Assembly (NCBI GenBank): GCA_024280895.1 | Contig: JAJRPI010000090.1 | Span: forward strand, 1-35,790 | Direction: 5' to 3' | Source: Alphaproteobacteria bacterium | GTDB lineage: Bacteria; Pseudomonadota; Alphaproteobacteria; Rhizobiales; JAKIUO01 | DNA length: 35,790 nt | Part shown: positions 7,926 through 17,204 of the stretch, in pieces | Position numbering within the stretch: position 1 is the first letter of the stretch | How the letters are laid out: each line of letters starts with the position of its first letter | Program-made: the position numbers and the translations under genes | Notes under the pieces: generated by a model | Seen by the model: the letters and a program-made list of their open reading frames with translations, nothing else | Database searches by the model: none | Told to the model about the DNA's origin: nothing

Positions 7926-10004
7926 ATGAGTGAACAGGGTGAACAACCGATAAATCCACCTGCGGCGCCAGAGGCCGTTTCGGGCTCCGGGTTTGTTCTG
8001 GACGGCGATGATGCCTCCAATCCAAGGCGGCTCTTGCATGCGGTGAACGAATCTGCTCATGCCGTGCGAAATGGTTGGGTGTTTTTTCTCGCGCTCACCG
8101 CCTTTTTCTTTGTAACGGTCGCAGGCGTTACACATCAGGATCTGTTGCTAAACTCCCCCGTCGCCTTGCCAATTTTGCAGATCGGCATAGCCTTGAAACG
8201 GTTTTTCCTGTTCGCCCCGTTAATCCTCGTACTCGTGCATTTTGCGGTCCTTTTGCAATATGCCATGCTCGCGCGCAAAACGAGGGCCTTGCATGGGTTT
8301 TTAAACGACAAAGAAAAGCACGGCATGTTTCGCACCCATCCCCTGCGCCTTGAGCTTTCCTCTTATTTCTTTGTCCAGGCCATGGCTGGTCCGACCCGCT
8401 CTCCCGTATTGGGGGCTTTTTTAACCGCCATGAGCTGGTTGACGCTTGGCCTGTTTCCAATAGCGCTTTTATTGTTTATCCAGATCGCCTTTCTGCCGTT
8501 TCATGATGCGGTCATTACCTGGTCTCACCGCATTTATATCGTAGCCGACTTTTTGATTATTTTGAGCATTGGTATTTTTACGCGCTTTCCAGACAGGGGG
8601 TTCTGGGCCGCTTTTTGGCGATATCTTCGCGAGTACACCATGATGTTTGTTGTGACATTTTGCGGATGGCTGGCTGCTTTGGCTTTTTCTTTTGGCGTGG
8701 CAACCATCCCGGGTTACTGGATGGAACGAAAAGTAATGGCGATTACCGGACCGCTTAACTGGAATGTCGCGGTCCCCTATATTATTGATGAGCAGAGCGA
8801 TCCCTCCCAACGCTCCGATCAAAAATTCTCTCGCCAGGCATTTTGGCCGACCGCCTATCTGTTTGAAGGCGTGCCCAACCGCATATCTGGCAAAGCAACA
8901 AGCTGGTTTTCGCGTAATATTCTGGTGACCGATCTGGATCTCGTTCCCTATGTGGACAAAGACCGGGAAAATGCCAATGAGGTGAGCCTGCATCTACGCG
9001 GACGAGACCTGACCTATGCCTATTTTGATCGCTCCGATCTTCATCGTGCCGATTTAACCGGCGCCAAACTCAACTATGCCAGTATGAGCAAAACCAATCT
9101 GTCGCGCGCCAGAATGAGAAGCGCACAGCTTATCGGCGTCAATCTCGAGGGGGCAAATCTGGCTCATGCGGATTTAAGTTTCGCAAAAATCACCCAAGCA
9201 AATTTGAAAAAAACGGAGCTGCAATGCGCCAATCTATATTTTTCTACCATCGTGGACAGTGATTTGAGCAATGCGAAAATGCCCGGGAGCAATCTACACA
9301 ATGCGACCTTGCAAGCGTCCAATCTGGGACAGGTCAATCTGCAAGGTTCAAATATGATCTTTGCCAGTCTGCAGATTTCCAATTTTCTCAAAGCTAATTT
9401 GCAAGGAGCAAATCTAAGTGGTGCCAACCTGACCGGGTCCGACCTTTCTGAAACCTTGTTACAAGGCTCCGATATGGGACTTGCAACGACGATCGGCACA
9501 AATTTCAGACTTGCCAAAATCTGGCAGACCAGACCGCCGTCAGAAAAACGCGTCAGATTGCAAAATCACGCCATGATCAAGTTTCAATCTCTAGATACCA
9601 GTGAAGAGACCCTACATTACATAAACACCGCCTGCCAAAATGACTATGACCGGACAAATCATATAAACGCAAAGCAAAGATTGTCCGACCTTCTGGACGG
9701 AAAAAAAGTATCGGTATGGTCCAATAGCATGCAGCATAATTTGTGGAAATCACCCATCGCACAAGATGATGAGATCCAAAAAGAACAACGCCGAACCAGC
9801 TATACCAACGCCCTTGCCGGGCTGGCCTGCGCAAACGGCGAAAACAGCACAATCCTGGCGCGCCGCATTATTACCATGGGCAGCATGTCAAATTTTGCGG
9901 GAAACCGGGTGCTGTTGCGCACAAAACTGTCAGCCAAAGGCTGCCTGGCAGGAAAAAATATTCCCAAAGAGCTGCTGGCCAAACTGAATAAATCTGGAAA
10001 ATAA
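7926..10004 (+). CDS. Membrane-anchored pentapeptide-repeat protein
   Basis: This is a 692-residue protein with no named homologue that I recognise. Five hydrophobic segments lie in the N-terminal third (about 50-68, 91-115, 163-190, 200-217 and 237-262). From about residue 354 to 535 there is a run of pentapeptide repeats of the A(D/N)Lxx type (LHRADLTGAKL, NLEGANLAHADLSFA, ANLQGANLSGANLTGSDL), which should fold into a right-handed four-sided beta-helix. The last ~150 residues are non-repetitive, with scattered cysteines. The ATG follows GAGGGCTGGGA, a fair ribosome site. Pentapeptide-repeat domains are usually binding scaffolds; fusion to a multi-helix membrane domain suggests a membrane-tethered adaptor. 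It lies downstream of the TPR-CHAT protein on the same strand, and a common process is possible but unproven. The next gene is convergent. Confidence 0.85.
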   Translation: MSEQGEQPINPPAAPEAVSGSGFVLDGDDASNPRRLLHAVNESAHAVRNGWVFFLALTAFFFVTVAGVTHQDLLLNSPVALPILQIGIALKRFFLFAPLILVLVHFAVLLQYAMLARKTRALHGFLNDKEKHGMFRTHPLRLELSSYFFVQAMAGPTRSPVLGAFLTAMSWLTLGLFPIALLLFIQIAFLPFHDAVITWSHRIYIVADFLIILSIGIFTRFPDRGFWAAFWRYLREYTMMFVVTFCGWLAALAFSFGVATIPGYWMERKVMAITGPLNWNVAVPYIIDEQSDPSQRSDQKFSRQAFWPTAYLFEGVPNRISGKATSWFSRNILVTDLDLVPYVDKDRENANEVSLHLRGRDLTYAYFDRSDLHRADLTGAKLNYASMSKTNLSRARMRSAQLIGVNLEGANLAHADLSFAKITQANLKKTELQCANLYFSTIVDSDLSNAKMPGSNLHNATLQASNLGQVNLQGSNMIFASLQISNFLKANLQGANLSGANLTGSDLSETLLQGSDMGLATTIGTNFRLAKIWQTRPPSEKRVRLQNHAMIKFQSLDTSEETLHYINTACQNDYDRTNHINAKQRLSDLLDGKKVSVWSNSMQHNLWKSPIAQDDEIQKEQRRTSYTNALAGLACANGENSTILARRIITMGSMSNFAGNRVLLRTKLSAKGCLAGKNIPKELLAKLNKSGK

Positions 10005-10070
10005 CCGGCGTATAAAAAGTCCATACAATCGGCGCATAGGCTGCTTTATAATGCGGCGAGGAAGACTGAT

Positions 10071-10499
10071 CTAAAGATCATCTCCCTCGATCTCGCCATG
10101 AGACGATCCCGCAAACTGAGGGGCCTCACCGCTGATCTCGACGAAATCGGCTTTTTCCGCCACGAAAATATGACCGATGGTGGCAAGATGGGTTGGTTGA
10201 TCAAGCGATCCAGCAACAATGCCCATGCCCGGCTGATCTACTGGCTCCCAAAACAGGCTGGAGCCACACTGCGAGCAAAAGCCCCGGCGTGCCTGATCCG
10301 AACTTGCAAACCATTTCAGTCCACGCCCTTCAACAATATTTACGCGTGATTTATCGGCCTTTGAATGGGCGCCGCTCCCGCCATGCAATCGTTGGCACAT
10401 GCTGCAATAGCAATTCACAACACCTCGCAATGGCCCCTCGACCTCATAGCGCACCGCCCCGCACAGGCAGCCGCCAGACTGCTTTTCTGAATTGCTCAT
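10071..10499 (-). CDS. GFA (glutathione-dependent formaldehyde-activating enzyme/CENP-V) family zinc protein
   Basis: This is a 142-residue cytoplasmic protein of the GFA fold. The zinc ligands are arranged as in the family: C11-L-C13, then C30-x-C32-x2-C35, then C75-x2-C78 (FCSQCGSSLFW). The reading frame extends upstream to 10622, but that part overlaps the 3' end of queA and looks non-coding. The ATG at 10499 starts exactly where family similarity begins (GGCLCGAVRYEVEG). Some family members help condense formaldehyde with glutathione, but many are annotated on the fold alone. The glutathione-dependent formaldehyde pathway genes lie 8 kb away, so a link is not implied by position. It is transcribed in the same direction as queA, 49 bases behind it, and faces the pentapeptide-repeat gene. 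Confidence 0.85.
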   Translation of the reverse strand: MSNSEKQSGGCLCGAVRYEVEGPLRGVVNCYCSMCQRLHGGSGAHSKADKSRVNIVEGRGLKWFASSDQARRGFCSQCGSSLFWEPVDQPGMGIVAGSLDQPTHLATIGHIFVAEKADFVEISGEAPQFAGSSHGEIEGDDL

Positions 10500-10548
10500 G
10501 GGGCTATGATAAGACAGCGGGGACGCGAAGGAAAGAACAACTCGGTCA

Positions 10549-11640
10549 TCATCTGTCGCAATGCAACAGACAAGCATCCCCGTAGGAATAAAAGCGATAA
10601 CCCGTTTGGATCGCATGAGCATAAGCTTGCTGCATCATCGGCAAGCCGCTAAAAGCGCTGACCAGCATGAACAGGGTGGAGCGCGGCAGGTGGAAGTTGG
10701 TCATCAGCAGATCTACCGTGCGGAAGCGATAGCCCGGCGTAATGAAAATATCGGTTTCATCGCAAAATGGTTGCACTAGGCCATCGCTGTCAGCGGCGCT
10801 TTCCAGCAAACGCAGCGAGGTCGTGCCAACGGCAATAATGCGGCCACCATTGGCGCGCGCTTTGTTCAAGGCATTGGCTGTTTGCGGGCTGATCTCGCCC
10901 CATTCGGCGTGCATCTTGTGCTGCGATAGATCATCGCTCTTAACCGGTAAAAAAGTCCCCGCCCCCACATGCAGCGTCACGAAATGACGCGTCACCCCCA
11001 TATCAGTGAGCCGTGCCAATAACTCGTTGGTAAAATGTAACCCGGCGGTTGGCGCCGCCACGGCGCCCGCATGGCGCGCAAACACAGTTTGATAGTCAAT
11101 TTGGTCTCGCTCGTCTGGCGCACGCTTGGAGGCAATATAGGGCGGTAATGGCATAGCCCCGCGCGCCTCAATGGCCAGCTCCAGATCAGCCCCGGCCAAA
11201 TCAAATGTGAGGGTCACTTCGCCGCCGTCACCTTTTTCGCTAACGACCGCATCAAGCGCACCCAGCTCACAGGCATTATTACTCGCGCCAAAATTGATCC
11301 GATCACCCAGTTTCAAGCGTCTGGCCGGCTTGGCAAAGGCTTTCCAGCTGGACTGGTCACATTTTTTATGAAGATTAACGCTGATGGTTGCAGTGTTGCC
11401 ATCGCGCAAACGGCTGCCGGTCAGCGCCGCACAGATGACCCTCGTATTATTGAGCACCAGCACATCCCCCTTGCGGAAGATTTTCGCGATATCACCAATG
11501 CGGCGGTCATTCAGTGAGGAATTTTGCCCAGGAAGAATTTCAAGCAGCCGCGCTTCATCGCGCGGCTCATGAGGGCGCAAGGCAATCGAGCTTTGCGGCA
11601 GCTCAAAATCAAAGTCATCCAGGTGCATATTTAAATCCAT
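10549..11640 (-). CDS. queA: S-adenosylmethionine:tRNA ribosyltransferase-isomerase
   Basis: QueA transfers and isomerises the ribosyl part of S-adenosylmethionine onto 7-aminomethyl-7-deazaguanine in tRNA, giving epoxyqueuosine at the wobble position of GUN-anticodon tRNAs. The 363-residue length is normal. Diagnostic segments are DFDFELP near the start, the PLPPYI segment, TVFA[15 protein letters not shown], the [13 protein letters not shown] stretch and the C-terminal [17 protein letters not shown], with [11 protein letters not shown] at the end. The start at 11640 has AGGAC 9 bases upstream; a second in-frame ATG at 11628 is possible. That AGGAC sits in the 3' arm of a long stem (see 11644-11750). 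A tgt gene, often next to queA, is not present in the window; the GFA gene follows instead. Confidence 0.96.
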   Translation of the reverse strand: MDLNMHLDDFDFELPQSSIALRPHEPRDEARLLEILPGQNSSLNDRRIGDIAKIFRKGDVLVLNNTRVICAALTGSRLRDGNTATISVNLHKKCDQSSWKAFAKPARRLKLGDRINFGASNNACELGALDAVVSEKGDGGEVTLTFDLAGADLELAIEARGAMPLPPYIASKRAPDERDQIDYQTVFARHAGAVAAPTAGLHFTNELLARLTDMGVTRHFVTLHVGAGTFLPVKSDDLSQHKMHAEWGEISPQTANALNKARANGGRIIAVGTTSLRLLESAADSDGLVQPFCDETDIFITPGYRFRTVDLLMTNFHLPRSTLFMLVSAFSGLPMMQQAYAHAIQTGYRFYSYGDACLLHCDR

Positions 11641-11643
11641 AAA

Positions 11644-11750
11644 AAATGTCCTGCGCAGACAACGACAAAGGGCGAGCCCCTTGTATCCCCATTTTATAAG
11701 ATCATGGGGTGCAGGGGATCATCCCTTGCCGCCGTCCGCGCAGGACATTT
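11644..11750 (-). promoter_or_regulatory. Cloverleaf-like structured leader in front of queA
   Basis: On the queA strand, the 17 bases at 11750-11734 (AAATGTCCTGCGCGGAC) pair with 11660-11644 (GTCTGCGCAGGACATTT) in an unbroken 17-bp stem with one G-U pair. Inside are three smaller hairpins: 11725-11715 (GGGA/TCCC), 11709-11687 (CCCCAT/ATGGGG) and 11683-11666 (seven pairs closed by a CTCG tetraloop). The closing arm contains the likely queA ribosome site (AGGAC) and runs into six Ts directly before the ATG. It could be a regulatory leader acting on translation or termination, or a palindromic mobile element that landed here. It does not resemble a known preQ1 riboswitch to me. Confidence 0.6.
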
Positions 11751-11768
11751 AACTATTGCAACGCCAGA

Positions 11769-12242
11769 CTAAACGTCTGCAGCGACTTTCAATGAGACGA
11801 TTTCGTCGGGGTCGCGCACGGGTTCGCCCTGCTTGATTTTATCTATATTATCCATGCCATCGATAACCTGTCCCCACACCGTATACTGGTTGTCGAGAAA
11901 CGGCGTATCGCCAAAGCAGATAAAAAACTGGCTATTGGCGCTATCGGGGCTTTGCGCGCGGGCCATGGAAGCGGTCCCACGAACATGGGGTTCAGCGCTA
12001 AACTCGGCTTTGAGGTCAGGGCGATCAGATCCACCCATGCCAGTGCCTTGTGGGCAGCCGGTCTGCGCCATGAAATCAGGGATTACACGATGGAATTTGA
12101 TGCCATCATAAAAGCCTTCGCGAGCCAGCTCCTTAATATGGGTGACATGGCCAGGAGCCAGGTCTGGACGCATTTCAATAACCACTTTGCCATGTGTTGT
12201 TTCCATCACCAAAGTGTTCTCTGGATCTTTAATATCGCTCAT
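11769..12242 (-). CDS. ppiB: Cytoplasmic cyclophilin-type peptidylprolyl isomerase
   Basis: This is a 157-residue cyclophilin that isomerises X-proline bonds during protein folding. It has no signal sequence, so it is predicted to be cytoplasmic. Core cyclophilin segments are present: FHRVIPDFMAQTG, the MARAQSPDSANSQFFI stretch (including the active-site Gln/Asn region), and LDNQYTVWGQVIDGMD. The classical tryptophan of the cyclosporin site is not obvious, as in many bacterial forms. The ATG at 12242 is preceded by AGGAAAGAAAATT, a good ribosome site. It lies 39 bases behind the lipoprotein cyclophilin gene, and queA follows after the structured leader, so queA may be transcribed as part of this run. 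The two cyclophilins are clearly paralogous. Confidence 0.95.
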   Translation of the reverse strand: MSDIKDPENTLVMETTHGKVVIEMRPDLAPGHVTHIKELAREGFYDGIKFHRVIPDFMAQTGCPQGTGMGGSDRPDLKAEFSAEPHVRGTASMARAQSPDSANSQFFICFGDTPFLDNQYTVWGQVIDGMDNIDKIKQGEPVRDPDEIVSLKVAADV

Positions 12243-12281
12243 AATTTTCTTTCCTCGTATTATTGGCCTATTTGGTTTGGC

Positions 12282-12908
12282 CTAGTTTTTTGCGTCAGCT
12301 GCAACTTGCATTTTGACGATGATATCGGGATCGGTAACAGTACCGTTTTGCGCCTTGTCACCCAGCTTGATACGGGTCACGAAGTTCATGCCCTGCACAA
12401 CCTCGCCCCAGACGGTATATTTATTGTCGAGATGGGGGGAGCGCCCCAGCATGATATAAAATTGTGAATTGGCGCTGTCGGCAGAAGCTGATCTTGCGGC
12501 TCCCACGGTGCCTTTCTTGAACGGGGTGTTGGTAAACTCGGCTTTGAGGTCAGGATATTTTGACCCCCCAGTACCATCGCCGCGAGGATCGCCGGTCTGC
12601 ACCATGAAACCTGCGATCACGCGATGAAATTTGAGGCCATTATAAAAGCCGGCGCGGGCAAGCTTCTTGATCCGCTCAACATGATTTGGAGCGAGGTCAG
12701 GGCGCAGTTTGATAATCACGCGGCCAGATTTAAGGTCCAGATAGAGGGCATTTTCCTTATCGAGATTAGCCATGCCAGCACTTGGCTTGGCGGGCGCATT
12801 GAGTTCAGCGGCTGTTGGCGGTGCCACAATCTCATCATTTCGGTCATTGCCACCACCGCAAGACAGCAAGCCTATCGACAATAACAGGGATAATAATATC
12901 TGTTTCAT
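12282..12908 (-). CDS. Cyclophilin-type peptidylprolyl isomerase, predicted lipoprotein
   Basis: This is a 208-residue peptidylprolyl isomerase with a lipoprotein signal peptide (MKQILLSLLLSIGLLSC; lipobox LLSC), so it should be anchored in the periplasm. The cyclophilin domain starts near residue 50 and contains FHRVIAGFMVQTGDP, ARSASADSANSQFYI and LDNKYTVWGEVVQGM. The ATG at 12908 follows GAGGAAAACAA, a strong ribosome site. It is the envelope counterpart of the cytoplasmic paralogue that follows 39 bases downstream. It belongs to the same-direction block gyrA, LysE exporter, coaD, cyclophilins and queA. The gap of 138 bases to coaD holds a possible terminator, so the cyclophilin genes may have their own promoter. 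Confidence 0.93.
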   Translation of the reverse strand: MKQILLSLLLSIGLLSCGGGNDRNDEIVAPPTAAELNAPAKPSAGMANLDKENALYLDLKSGRVIIKLRPDLAPNHVERIKKLARAGFYNGLKFHRVIAGFMVQTGDPRGDGTGGSKYPDLKAEFTNTPFKKGTVGAARSASADSANSQFYIMLGRSPHLDNKYTVWGEVVQGMNFVTRIKLGDKAQNGTVTDPDIIVKMQVAADAKN

Positions 12909-12966
12909 TTGTTTTCCTCAATCTGCAAGCGACGCCTTTTACAGGACTTTGCCGCCAATTTAGCCG

Positions 12967-12993
12967 ATTTTTTAAAGTGTCATGGTGTGACAC
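12967..12993 (-). terminator. Possible terminator after coaD
   Basis: GTGTCA (12993-12988) and TGACAC (12982-12977), read on the minus strand, form a 6-bp stem with a 5-base loop. The following TTTAAAAAATC is A/T-rich but not a clean T-run. The site lies between coaD and the lipoprotein cyclophilin gene. It is a weak intrinsic terminator at best. Confidence 0.3.
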
Positions 12994-13046
12994 AATATCG
13001 ATGACTATGGCAATAATAAAGATGTGCGGTGAATTGGCCCCGGGGG

Positions 13047-13535
13047 TTAGAAGCGCTTTGCCAGCATGTCTACGACATTTTTGGGCACAAACGGACTGAC
13101 ATCGCCGCTCATACTGGCAATCTGGCGAACCAGTGAGGCTGCGATATGGCGCACAGGCGGCGCACTGGCGAGAAATACCGTCTCGATTTCTGGCGCCAGT
13201 CCAGCGTTCATACCCGCCATCTGCATTTCATAATCGAAATCACCCGAATCGCGAAGTCCACGAATAATCACATTAGCACCATGTTCTCGCGCTGCGTCCA
13301 CCGCAAGATTTTCAAAGGTAACGATCTGGAATTCGCACTCACCGCTTTTGGCAAGCCCCAGACATTCATGGGTGATCATGGCGATCCGCTCATCTTCGGA
13401 AAATAATGATTTTTTTCCGTGATGGACACCCACACCAATGACCAATGTCGAGGCGAGATTTGCAGCGCGTTTAATAATATCCAAATGCCCGTTAGTAACG
13501 GGATCAAAACTGCCAGGATAGAAAGCTGTGGTCAT
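13047..13535 (-). CDS. coaD: Phosphopantetheine adenylyltransferase
   Basis: CoaD converts 4'-phosphopantetheine and ATP to dephospho-CoA, the fourth step of coenzyme A synthesis, in the cytoplasm. The 162-residue length is standard. The nucleotidyltransferase signature [17 protein letters not shown] (T/HxGH type) is at the N-terminus. Typical downstream segments are [22 protein letters not shown] and the SSSxVR-equivalent region near [12 protein letters not shown], where the first serines are altered but alignment is clear. The ATG at 13535 is a fair choice. It sits in the same-direction block between the LysE-type exporter (36 bases upstream) and the cyclophilin genes, a neighbourhood often seen for coaD in alphaproteobacteria. 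Confidence 0.97.
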   Translation of the reverse strand: MTTAFYPGSFDPVTNGHLDIIKRAANLASTLVIGVGVHHGKKSLFSEDERIAMITHECLGLAKSGECEFQIVTFENLAVDAAREHGANVIIRGLRDSGDFDYEMQMAGMNAGLAPEIETVFLASAPPVRHIAASLVRQIASMSGDVSPFVPKNVVDMLAKRF

Positions 13536-13571
13536 AAGTTGTTACCTTCGTGCCAATTACCGACGTGCCAC

Positions 13572-14186
13572 CTACCGACGTACCATGGCCAGTCCGACCC
13601 CTGCCCCAATGAGCAACGTTCCGCTGGCAATATGAGTGGTTTTTTGTTTTTCCAGCAACCAGCGACGGGCATATCCGCTGCTCAATACGATTGTCAGATC
13701 AATCAGCGCGATGATCACCAAAAATGTCCCCCCAAGCAGGATCAATTGCGGTGCCATTGCTTGCAATGGATCAAGAAACTGCGGAAAGAAAGCACCAAGA
13801 AACAACAGCACCTTGGGGTTTGACATGGACACGAGAAAACCTTGCAGAAAATAGCGCGTTGATTTGACGACCGGTTGTGGTTCCCCGTCTTGATGGGCCA
13901 ATCCCTTGCGCACAAGGCCGATACCCATCCATACGAGATAAAGCGCCCCCACCAGTCTGATGATATCAAACCAGTAGGACGCCAAAGACAGTAGCGGTGT
14001 CATGCCGATAATCGCGGCAATCACCAACACACCAAGACCCGACGTGTTACCTGCATAAGCAAGCAGGCCCGGACGCGTGCCCTTTGTTGTGCAGGTCGCG
14101 ATAAACAAGGCAATCGCTGGCCCCGGCAACAGGGCAAGAGCCACAGTTGCCGCAACAAATGTCAAATAGGTTTCAAGCGACATCAT
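13572..14186 (-). CDS. LysE/RhtB-family amino-acid exporter
   Basis: This is a 204-residue inner-membrane protein with about six hydrophobic segments, typical in size for LysE/RhtB translocators that export amino acids such as lysine, threonine or homoserine lactone. Family segments are the N-terminal LALLPGPAIALFIATCTTKGTRPGLLAYAGNTSGL (shown in part), GALYLVWMGIGLVRKG, and FLQGFLVSMSNPKVLLFLGAFFPQF, which carries the usual SNPK motif. The start codon overlaps the gyrA stop (ATGA), so the two are translationally coupled. A second ATG directly follows the first. The substrate cannot be deduced. Placement between gyrA and coaD is probably positional rather than functional. Confidence 0.92.
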   Translation of the reverse strand: MMSLETYLTFVAATVALALLPGPAIALFIATCTTKGTRPGLLAYAGNTSGLGVLVIAAIIGMTPLLSLASYWFDIIRLVGALYLVWMGIGLVRKGLAHQDGEPQPVVKSTRYFLQGFLVSMSNPKVLLFLGAFFPQFLDPLQAMAPQLILLGGTFLVIIALIDLTIVLSSGYARRWLLEKQKTTHIASGTLLIGAGVGLAMVRR

Positions 14187-17014
14187 GACTGATCAGGGGC
14201 TCCCTCATCCGGGGTGTTCCCTTCATTGCCGTCTCCACCACCATTTTCACCGCCTTCGTCACCCACCGTGCCATCATCTTCATCATCACCTTCCACATAA
14301 GTGATATGTTCGACCGACACCACATGCTCGTCATCGGCGGTTTTGAACACCGTGACGCCCTGCGTCGAGCGCCCGGCAATGCGCACATTGTGAACGGGAC
14401 AGCGAATGAGTTTACCAGCATCCGTTACCAGCATGATCTGATCTTCTTCTTCCACGGGGAAGGAACCGGCCAGATCGCCATTGCGGTCATTAACGACCAT
14501 GGCGATAATGCCTTTGCCGCCACGTCCCGTGACGCGATATTCATAGCTTGAAGAGCGCTTGCCAAAGCCGTTGACCGACAGGGTCAAAATAAACTGCTCG
14601 CCAGCGCCAAGCTCTGCGTAACGATCCTGGGTCAACTCGGCTTCTTCACCGCCATCATCATCCAGATCAGGTTCAACAATGGTACCCTCTTCCACGTCTT
14701 CGCCGGTCATGGCGCGGCGCATGGCGTTAGCAGCTTTAAGATATGAGCGCGCTTCTGGCGGATTGACATCCATATGACGCAAGATGGTCATGGAGATGAT
14801 TTCATCCCCTTCATCGAGGCGAATACCCCGCACACCCGTTGAATCGCGCCCCTTGAAGACCCGCACATCACCAACCTTGAAACGGATGGCCCGCCCTTTG
14901 GTGGTGGTCAGCAAAACGTCATCAATATCGGTGCAGATCTGCACGCCAACGATCTCGTCGCCCTCGTCAAGCTTCATGGCGATCTTGCCGTTCTGGCGAA
15001 TATTGGTGAAATCCGACAGAGCATTCCGGCGCACATTGCCAGAGCGGGTTGCAAACATCACATGCAGCTTGCCCCAGTTTTCTTCGTCTTCTGCCTCTGG
15101 CGGCAGCGGCATAATGGTGGTGATGCGCTCTTCTTGTTGCAGTGGCAACAAGTTGATCAGCGCATTACCAAGCGCTTGGGGGGTGGTCAGCGGCAAGCGC
15201 CAGACCTTCATCACATAGGCGATGCCACGACTTGAGAAGAACAGGATAGGGGTATGGGTGTTGGCCATATAGAGCTGGGTGACGAAATCTTCGTCGCGTG
15301 TGCTCATGCCTGCACGACCCTTGCCGCCACGTGCCTGCGAACGATAAGTAGAAAGCGGCACACGCTTGATATAGCCCTTGTGAGAAACCGTCACCACCAT
15401 GTCTTCGCGGGCAATCAGGTCTTCATCGTCCACGTCACCGACATAGTCGACAATTTCCGTTTTACGGTCCGTGCCAAACTCTTCATGCACTTCCATCAGC
15501 TCGTCACGGATCATACTGATGATGCGTTCACGAGAGCCCAAAATCTCCAGATAATCCTTGATTTTATCGGCAATGGTTTGCAATTCGTCACCGATCTCGT
15601 CACGACCCAGCGCGGTGAGGCGTTGCAAGCGTAAATCCAAAATACCCTGCGCCTGTTCCCGCGACAATCGGTACGTACCATCCTCGTCCACCATATGACG
15701 TGGATCAGCAATCAGCTCTATCAATGGCGCCACCTCCTTGGCGGGCCAAGCCCTTGCCATCAACTGCTCGCGGGCGGTTGTTGGATCTGGTGCCTTGCGA
15801 ATGAGGGCAATGATCTCGTCAATATTGGCAACGGCGATGACCAGTCCGACCAACAAATGAGCGCGTTCACGGGCCTTGTTGAGCAAGAATTTAGTACGCC
15901 GCGAAATGACCTCTTCGCGAAACGCGTTGAAGGCCACGAGGAAATCGCGTAACTTCAACTGCTCTGGCTTGCCGCCATTCAGAGCAATCATATTGCAGCC
16001 AAAGCTGCTTTGCAGTGGCGAAAATCTGTATAACTGATTGAGCACGACTTCTGGCGTCGCATCACGTTTGATCTCAATGACGACGCGATTGCCGTCCTTG
16101 TCACTTTCGTCGCGAATATCAGAAATACCCTCGACGCGTTTATTGCGCACCAGATCGGCCATTTTTTCGACCAGACCAGCCTTGTTGACCTGATAGGGCA
16201 CCTCGGTAATGATCAGCGCTTCTCGGTTTTTGCGGATGGTTTCGGTGTGCACCTTGCCGCGAATAACCACCGAACCACGTCCGGTTTCATAGGCCAATTT
16301 GATGCCTTTGCGCCCCAGAATAATGCCGCCTGTCGGGAAATCTGGCCCCAGAATGATCTCATTGAGGTCCTCATTGGTCATTTCGGGATTTTCCAACAAA
16401 GCAATAGAGGCATCGATCACTTCGCGCAGATTATGCGGCGGGATATTGGTGGCCATACCCACCGCGATACCACCCGCGCCATTGACCAGCAGGTTTGGAA
16501 AACGGGCTGGTAGCACAACAGGTTCATGCTCGGTGCCATCATAGTTGGGACGAAAATCCACGGTGTCCTTGTGGATATCTTCCAAAAGCGAGCTGGCAAC
16601 CTTTTCCAGCTTACATTCTGTGTACCGCATGGCGGCGGCAGGGTCATTGTCGATTGAGCCAAAATTGCCCTGACCATGAATCAAAGGCAGTCGCAGGGAA
16701 AAGTCCTGCGCCATACGCACCAGCGCATCATAAATCGCTTGGTCACCATGGGGATGATAGGTACCCATGACCTCACCAACGATCTTGGCGCATTTGCGAA
16801 AGCCCTTGTTATGAAACAGGCTCATCTCGCCCATCGTGTACAAAATTCGCCTGTGCACGGGCTTTAGACCATCGCGCACGTCAGGTAAAGCACGCGAGAC
16901 AATGACGCTCATCGCGTAATCCATGTAGGATTTCTTCATTTCCTCGACGATGGAAATGGGCGTAATATCGGACGGCTCATCCCCACCGGGGAGGATTTTA
17001 TCATCGTTGGACAA
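14183..17014 (-). CDS. gyrA: DNA gyrase subunit A
   Basis: GyrA is the breakage-reunion subunit of DNA gyrase, which introduces negative supercoils with GyrB. At 943 residues it is somewhat longer than E. coli GyrA because of an acidic, glycine-rich tail. The start appears to be TTG at 17014, just ahead of the conserved [19 protein letters not shown]; no better ATG precedes that motif. The catalytic tyrosine is Tyr131 (AAAMRYTE). The GyrA-box region and beta-pinwheel repeats (for example [10 protein letters not shown] and [14 protein letters not shown]) are present. In the quinolone region (GDQAIYD), Gln92 takes the place of E. coli Ser83, while Asp96 equals Asp87. A good sigma-70 promoter lies upstream at 17105-17133. 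The stop overlaps the start of the LysE-family exporter. Confidence 0.98.
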   Translation of the reverse strand: MSNDDKILPGGDEPSDITPISIVEEMKKSYMDYAMSVIVSRALPDVRDGLKPVHRRILYTMGEMSLFHNKGFRKCAKIVGEVMGTYHPHGDQAIYDALVRMAQDFSLRLPLIHGQGNFGSIDNDPAAAMRYTECKLEKVASSLLEDIHKDTVDFRPNYDGTEHEPVVLPARFPNLLVNGAGGIAVGMATNIPPHNLREVIDASIALLENPEMTNEDLNEIILGPDFPTGGIILGRKGIKLAYETGRGSVVIRGKVHTETIRKNREALIITEVPYQVNKAGLVEKMADLVRNKRVEGISDIRDESDKDGNRVVIEIKRDATPEVVLNQLYRFSPLQSSFGCNMIALNGGKPEQLKLRDFLVAFNAFREEVISRRTKFLLNKARERAHLLVGLVIAVANIDEIIALIRKAPDPTTAREQLMARAWPAKEVAPLIELIADPRHMVDEDGTYRLSREQAQGILDLRLQRLTALGRDEIGDELQTIADKIKDYLEILGSRERIISMIRDELMEVHEEFGTDRKTEIVDYVGDVDDEDLIAREDMVVTVSHKGYIKRVPLSTYRSQARGGKGRAGMSTRDEDFVTQLYMANTHTPILFFSSRGIAYVMKVWRLPLTTPQALGNALINLLPLQQEERITTIMPLPPEAEDEENWGKLHVMFATRSGNVRRNALSDFTNIRQNGKIAMKLDEGDEIVGVQICTDIDDVLLTTTKGRAIRFKVGDVRVFKGRDSTGVRGIRLDEGDEIISMTILRHMDVNPPEARSYLKAANAMRRAMTGEDVEEGTIVEPDLDDDGGEEAELTQDRYAELGAGEQFILTLSVNGFGKRSSSYEYRVTGRGGKGIIAMVVNDRNGDLAGSFPVEEEDQIMLVTDAGKLIRCPVHNVRIAGRSTQGVTVFKTADDEHVVSVEHITYVEGDDEDDGTVGDEGGENGGGDGNEGNTPDEGAPDQS

Positions 17015-17104
17015 GGGCTGATTTCTCTTCTAAATCTCGCGCTGCGGCATCCCGCCAAGGGGGCCTCGAACGACGCGATTAATCCGCATTCAAATTTCAT
17101 GCAG

Positions 17105-17133
17105 ATCATAGCGTTTCAGGCACACAAATGCAA
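17105..17133 (-). promoter_or_regulatory. Sigma-70 promoter of gyrA
   Basis: On the minus strand, TTGCAT (17133-17128) and TATGAT (17110-17105) are separated by exactly 17 bases, matching the consensus at 4/6 and 5/6 positions. The predicted start is near 17098, leaving a leader of about 85 bases before the gyrA TTG start. Confidence 0.6.
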
Positions 17134-17204
17134 AGATTGAATCTGGCTTTTATGCCGTGCTTCTTATCCCAAAAATCGGTACCCATTTCAGGGGGAAACA
17201 CTGA

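Noticed and set aside
10500-10622. Upstream extension of the GFA-family gene
   Set aside because: It overlaps the 3' end of queA, and family similarity begins at the ATG at 10499.
11644-11750. Reading the queA leader as a classical tRNA cloverleaf
   Set aside because: It lacks tRNA hallmarks (GTTCGAATC T-loop, anticodon arm of 5 bp and 7-base loop, CCA-type acceptor), and the closing stem is 17 bp long.
17015-17204. Possible small RNA between gyrA and the small membrane protein
   Set aside because: Only a promoter for gyrA is supported; no stable stem with a T-run was found.
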